Positions 60,801 through 64,000 of a DNA stretch of 64,000 nucleotides are shown one piece after another. The stretch covers positions 45,743,501 through 45,807,500 of the forward strand of contig NC_065886.2 of the NCBI RefSeq assembly GCF_932274485.2. The letters run 5' to 3'. The position numbers were made by a program, and so were the translations under genes. The notes beneath the pieces are model-generated. The model ran no database searches, was not told where the DNA came from, and worked only from the letters and a program-made list of their open reading frames with translations. Positions within the stretch are counted from its first letter, which is position 1. The number at the start of each line of letters is the position of its first letter. Source of the DNA: Patella vulgata (lineage: Eukaryota; Mollusca; Gastropoda; Patellidae).

Positions 60801-63690
60801 TATCAGTAAATCATTGAAATACACTACATGCTCACTCTTTCATGCCATCAAATACAATCACACCATGCCATCACTCACAAATATATTCTGGTATTTTAGA
60901 ATCCATGGACGACGGTACTTTATCTCCGATCAGTTCTACACATTCACTTGGAAAAAATCCAACCTAGGAATGGATTCAGTGACATTAAAGTTATTGACTG
61001 TTTGATTTAATTACATGTATACGTTTATACCAAGCATGATTCTACATAAATAATACATTTTAAATGTCCCCATACTGACTATAAATAAGATTTTGTTATT
61101 TATCAGGAAAACCTGCCTCATAAAACAAATATCAAGTAATGGCGTTTTTCAAATTTATAGACTTATCATAGCAAAGTACATGTAAGCTACAAACTAAATA
61201 ATAGAAACAATTCTCACCTCAAAACCCCTTTTCCCTCGCCACCATATTGTGTCTTCAGCTGGCGGCATGTCAATTACAGACACTATATCTCCAACCTGCA
61301 ATGAAACAATATATTTTTTATATTAACAAACGTTTTGGTTGTGTGGGATGTATTTTCATTCTGCTTTTAAATCTGACATTAAACTTAAAATGGCTAGATG
61401 TTTTTGATCTGGTTCCAAAACAAAATGTTGATTCTATTGTTGATATATATTGTGGGATGACAATCTGTCTTGGTTCAAAATTATAGTCCACAGATAAAGA
61501 ATGTGTTGATTGATTATTCATGTGTCAACACAAGAAGCAAAAAATAAAAATAAAGAAAACAGTAAAAAAGCTGATTTTTCCTTAAAATCTCTTGAAACAA
61601 ACATTTAATCATCCCATTCACTTTCTGATAACAATACGTGATAGGTCACTTTGTGATAATACATTGTTGTAATGTGATAGGTCACTCTGTTGTAATAAAA
61701 TGTGAAAGGTCATTTTATTGTAATAGTATGTGGTATTTTGTGACAGAACACTTTACTGTGATGTGAAATGAAATGGTGTTTAATGTCATACTGTTCTACT
61801 AATTGCAATACAGCCCAGGTCATTTTGTGGTAATATTTTATAGCAATAGCATGTGATGGGTCACTTTGACACAATATGTGTCTGATCACTTTATTGTTAT
61901 AATATGCGATAGGTCACTTTGTTGCAATAAAATGTGACAGGTTGGTCATTGTGGCAAATTATTTTATCTTCATGCAGCATATAGAATAGAAATTTGAAGG
62001 CACTTTCTGTTACTTGCATCTGTCTTGTTTGTCGAGAGATTATAAACAGCTGTAACCATTGTTATAAGATAAACGATTTATTGTCCTCATGTACAACCAC
62101 TCGAGACAGTGTTTTATAAGTTTTTTACGTCTGAATTCAACTGACATGTCCACATGAGAAATCACTAAAACCATTTTCAGATAATCATTGACTGATGCAT
62201 GCAGCTACAATCAATTCCTACGAAGAGGATAGAAAGTTATTGGGATTTAGGTTCTAATGATTGCCATGAATAGTTTTTTGGGGGGATAAAAATAAATCAG
62301 TTCAACAGAGAATTAAATTCACAATATTACTCTGAATTTTCAAGGTGTCACATGATCTATCACCAAAATATATCAAAGATCTTATCGGTCTATACAGATC
62401 CACAAGAACTCTTAGATCCACAGATAAACAACTTATATATCAAATATCAGTGCATCTTAAAATCAGAGAAAGATCTTTCTCATTCTCTGCTTCTCTCTTT
62501 GGAATTCATTGCCTTACAACATTAGAACCATTGACTTGATAGATGTATTTAAAGTTCAAGTGAAGACATTCCTATTTACTGAGGCAGTTTCCATAGTGCT
62601 ATAGAGAAAACTTCAAAAGCGCAATAGAAAGTTTGAGTATCATCACAAGGATTATTATAATTATACTCCCATTTAAATAAGAAAAACAACCCGCATGGCT
62701 TAGTAAGAAATCATTTTCGATGTGAAAGGATAGTCACACTTCCATACTAAGACAATCAGATTAAAACATATTAAAATTCTATTAAATCTATCAATCCTTC
62801 ACTGAGATACAGATGTTTTACCCTTCATTATGAGTCATACAAAAATAAAGCCTTTAGCGGTTCAGTGTGGACAATCCTAATATAATGGTTGATTTATGTA
62901 CATTGGTTTTCTTGCCTATTTAACAAAAGCAAGCATTCTTTCACAAAAGAAGCGAGGGACCACAGTGAATTCATAGTATACATATCTGTTTTGACTGTCA
63001 ATTTCTCTCTAATGCATGTTGTATACCCATGCAACAAAGATAATACAAGTAGATATATACATCATAAGTATATTAATATTCTTACCTCTAAAGAAATCTC
63101 ATCGACTGCTTGTGCGTTGTATCTTTTAATGGCGTGAGCTGCGGCTATAGCTGGCGTGTTAATACCTGAATCATCTACAGCTAATAAACGATTTCCACGA
63201 TTATCCAACTGGAAAAAAAAAAGACAATCATTTAGACAGGCAAAACAACCAAAAATAATAGATCATTTTCTTGAACTAATTTAAAATTTCAATATCACGC
63301 CAATATGATGTTTTAGTAAACATTTAATATTAAATTCCATCTTATATTCATAGCCTATAAATATTTATAAAAACATTCACTACTGGAGATTATGACTCAG
63401 TATTGTTGAAGAATAAAATATCTATTACAAAATCAAAAGTGAGGTAATTGCTTGTAAGCCATTACTAGAATTGATATTCTTTAACAATAATGGAAACTGT
63501 AAGAAATCTATTGATTTTCTTCAACCAAAAAATCTAAGTTAAATAATTCTTTCTAAAATCAATAAGACAACAATTGTTGAAATCAAGTTCCACTAACCTC
63601 TAACCAGTTTAAAACTGATCCACAATTGATCATGCTACCAGCCAAATAGGAGAATCTTTCCAGATATCGGCGTAATATCCTCCGAAGATC
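38875..63690 (-). CDS. ARHGAP32/33-type Rho GTPase-activating protein (5' partial)
   Basis: PX-SH3-RhoGAP protein that stimulates GTP hydrolysis by Rho/Rac/Cdc42 GTPases. Exons in transcript order: 63690-63598, 63208-63086, 61295-61218, one of 60963-60879 or 59963-59864, 56193-56044, 55062-54960, 54476-54332, 54157-54081, 53606-53499, 52811-52669, 51434-51242, 50818-50706, 50244-50059, 48126-47992, 44786-38875. With the 59963-59864 exon the frame runs through 2552 residues. SH3: VGDIVSVIDMPP...WWRGKRGFEVGFFP. RhoGAP: arginine finger in GIYRLSG, KMYLRELPNPLLTYQLYDKF and NLAIVWAPNLL, all expected for an active domain. Downstream conserved stretches SKSLAISTPTRLLTLEEARER-like, KKSPVSGWKSIFS and LRSAKSAESLLSL match ARHGAP32. 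The last coding exon alone encodes 1970 residues of low-complexity tail. The PX exons are outside the window. ARHGAP32 and ARHGAP33 are vertebrate paralogues, so no single symbol is given. Confidence 0.95.
40962..42186 (-). repeat. Four copies of a ~40-residue motif in the ARHGAP tail
   Basis: Within the last exon the motif [RK]MTxxDIxxAH[KR][AT]V then GEK[MV]L[QKR][MV]LDSSNAG then [KQR]K[LM]ED[VL]V occurs four times, with M codons at 42183, 41835, 41505 and 41082 (about residues 868, 984, 1094 and 1235 of the exon frame). Copies are separated by low-complexity spacers. The first half is predicted helical by composition. I know of no such motif in vertebrate ARHGAP32. Confidence 0.9.
45772..46053 (-). 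mobile_element. SINE family B copy with long (GA)n tail
   Basis: A long (GA)n run at 45772-45802 is the tail in reverse; the head at the right reads GGCCGAAGGGTTTGCACG on the minus strand. It lies in an ARHGAP intron, sense orientation. Confidence 0.82.
46400..47812 (+). mobile_element. Pearl-like element with tandem ~146-bp repeats
   Basis: Roughly eight and a half copies of a ~146-bp unit (CCAATCAAATTGCTTATC recurs at 46715, 46861, 47008, 47155, 47299, 47445 and 47591) are followed by a GACGGACA microsatellite (47734-47770) and a terminal hairpin (CCCCTGCTTT...AAAGGCAGGGG). This order matches the pearl/CvA-type elements of molluscs. It lies in the largest ARHGAP intron. Confidence 0.75.
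48889..49112 (-). mobile_element. SINE family B, diverged copy
   Basis: Retains TCTTGAGCAGTAGGAGTAAA and CACTTGACTTGATAACAGAC, body pieces of the family. It lies in an ARHGAP intron, sense orientation. Confidence 0.7.
49376..49609 (-). mobile_element. SINE family B copy
   Basis: Starts GAGAGAAATGGGGTTTAACA and ends in a head-like region near 49600. It lies in the same ARHGAP intron as the previous copy, same orientation. Confidence 0.8.
50967..51192 (-). mobile_element. SINE family A, copy lacking its 3' tail
   Basis: Head and body are present: an A-box-like TGAGTAAGGCGCTAG at the right end and GACAAGGGGAAACCACA in the body. The tail part is missing. It is intronic in the ARHGAP gene, sense orientation. 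Confidence 0.75.
52989..53342. mobile_element. Long-TIR MITE, short copy
   Basis: Ends ATACATTATGG and its inverse, with AAGAGCTAAATCTGCCTATT at the right end. It shares the right-hand terminal sequence with 57148-58732 and 31295-31720 and lies in an ARHGAP intron. Confidence 0.65.
53808..54029 (-). mobile_element. SINE family B, diverged copy
   Basis: Family body with a head reading TTGGTGGCCGAGTGCCC and a B-box-like GGGTTCAAACCCC on the minus strand. It is intronic in the ARHGAP gene, sense orientation. Confidence 0.65.
55711..55998 (-). mobile_element. SINE family A, internally deleted copy
   Basis: The tail GAAATGAAATGAGGTTTAATG lies at the left and an A-box-like head at the right (CACAGTGGTTCATTGGGTAG on the minus strand). 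It is intronic in the ARHGAP gene, sense orientation. A further weak relative lies at about 55350-55480. Confidence 0.75.
56209..56236. repeat. (ATT)n microsatellite
   Basis: Simple trinucleotide run just upstream (in transcript terms) of the ARHGAP exon at 56044-56193. Confidence 0.9.
57148..58732. mobile_element. Long-TIR MITE, interrupted by a hAT-like element
   Basis: Terminal inverted repeats of about 100 bp (GATGCATTAT... at both ends, AATCTGCCTATTGCAGG / AATCTGCCTATTACAGG). The interior has a 54-bp near-perfect palindrome (58211-58264). A second element sits at 57266-57936. Confidence 0.75.
57266..57936. mobile_element. hAT-like non-autonomous element nested in a MITE
   Basis: Ends CAGAGGTGTCAAAC and, inverted, CAGGGGTGTCAAAC, typical of hAT elements. 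It is flanked by an 8-bp direct repeat CTCTAGGC / CTCTAGAC. It holds a short piece resembling pearl-type repeats with GGACGGACGGACA. Confidence 0.8.
59864..59963 (-). other. Alternative SH3 exon B of the ARHGAP gene
   Basis: 100-bp exon, phase 0 in and phase 1 out, encoding VGFFPGECVEVIGDKVPNSM then ATRILRRAASKKP. It has a TATCAG acceptor and a GTAAGT donor. Compared with exon A it carries G for S after FFP and a longer, basic end. Confidence 0.85.
60879..60963 (-). other. Alternative SH3 exon A of the ARHGAP gene
   Basis: 85-bp exon, phase 0 in and phase 1 out, encoding VGFFPSECVELIGDKVPSSM then DSKIPEYI. It has an AG acceptor and a GTGAGT donor. It parallels the exon at 59864-59963 in sequence and phase, so either can join the flanking exons but both together would shift the frame. 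Confidence 0.85.
61625..61950. repeat. Degenerate minisatellite
   Basis: A unit of about 27 bp near ATGTGATAGGTCACTTTGTT recurs with gaps and drift, interrupted by a SINE tail fragment. It lies in an ARHGAP intron. Confidence 0.7.
61762..61799 (-). mobile_element. SINE family A tail fragment
   Basis: Only the 3' tail and adjoining bases remain, embedded in a degenerate minisatellite. Confidence 0.5.
62342..62585 (+). pseudogene. LINE reverse transcriptase C-terminal fragment
   Basis: Reads LSPKYIKDLIGLYRSTRTLR, then RERSFSFSASLF and FKVQVKTFLF. This is the familiar end of the LINE ORF2 (usually AFSVAAPKLWNSLP then FKxxLKTHLF). It is degraded, with a stop codon inside, and lies in an ARHGAP intron. 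Confidence 0.7.
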
Positions 63691-64000
63691 CTGAAACGTT
63701 CAAATCCATGAATCAGTTGAGTGAATCAACATCAAGTCACAAAATCAATCTAGCTTTTACTAGTCCGTCTGCTAGGAGAGATGATATGCGAGTAGCTTGA
63801 TTATATCGCTAAGTGTGCATTGCATGTCAAAATGAAGGTATTCTGTCAGAAACAGTATGGTTCCATGGTGAATATCAACTTTACACAGTTATTGACCGCA
63901 GGTTTTTGTTAGCTATTGAACATATGTACATTATATAATACGACGACAGAGATGAAATAAAATGGTGGTTCTGTCAGTGTTCAATAAATATTCTAGAATC

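Noticed and set aside
1-64000. Retrovirus-like, LTR or Polinton elements
   Set aside because: I looked for paired direct long repeats with gag/pol-like frames and for capsid or integrase frames and found none. The long direct repeats in USF intron 1 have no such features.

Overview
The window looks like nuclear DNA of a mollusc, probably a gastropod. It is AT-rich, its genes have many short exons with GT-AG introns, the proteins read as clear metazoan orthologues, and the introns hold tRNA-derived SINEs, MITEs and a tandem-repeat element of the kind known from molluscs. The taxon is inferred; there are no bacterial operons, CRISPR arrays or real tRNA/rRNA genes.

Four protein genes alternate in strand. 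(1) Positions 673-8148 (+): the 3' two thirds of NAA15, the auxiliary subunit of the NatA N-terminal acetyltransferase; its 5' exons lie outside the window. (2) Positions 12564-26209 (-): a complete 14-exon SRPRA gene, the signal recognition particle receptor alpha subunit, 638 residues. Its first exon (26093-26209) is separated from exon 2 by a 4.9 kb intron full of mobile elements and an inverted duplication. (3) Positions 29245-35258 (+): a complete 8-exon gene for a USF-type bHLH leucine-zipper transcription factor. (4) Positions 38875-63690 (-): the SH3, RhoGAP and long tail part of an ARHGAP32/33-type Rho GTPase-activating protein; its PX exons lie beyond the right edge. NAA15/SRPRA and USF/ARHGAP are tail to tail, SRPRA/USF head to head. 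The four genes are unrelated in function.

The most interesting points are: a pair of alternative SH3 exons in the ARHGAP gene that match in phase and look mutually exclusive; a motif of about 40 residues repeated four times in its disordered tail; a near-identical inverted duplication carrying an exon-like unit inside SRPRA intron 1; an A-B-A'-X-B' duplication in USF intron 1 (recent rearrangement or haplotype artefact); a 34-bp repeat that multiplies the splice acceptor before the USF bHLH exon; and a strong bias of intronic SINEs to lie in the sense direction of their host genes.

Mobile DNA includes two tRNA-derived SINE families (about 18 copies), short palindromic MITEs, TIR elements with visible target duplications (two hAT-like or similar, one carrying a LINE fragment), a pearl-like tandem-repeat element, a Helentron-like fragment and LINE remnants. 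I saw no retrovirus-like or other virus-derived element. All coordinates were read by eye and may be off by a base or so.
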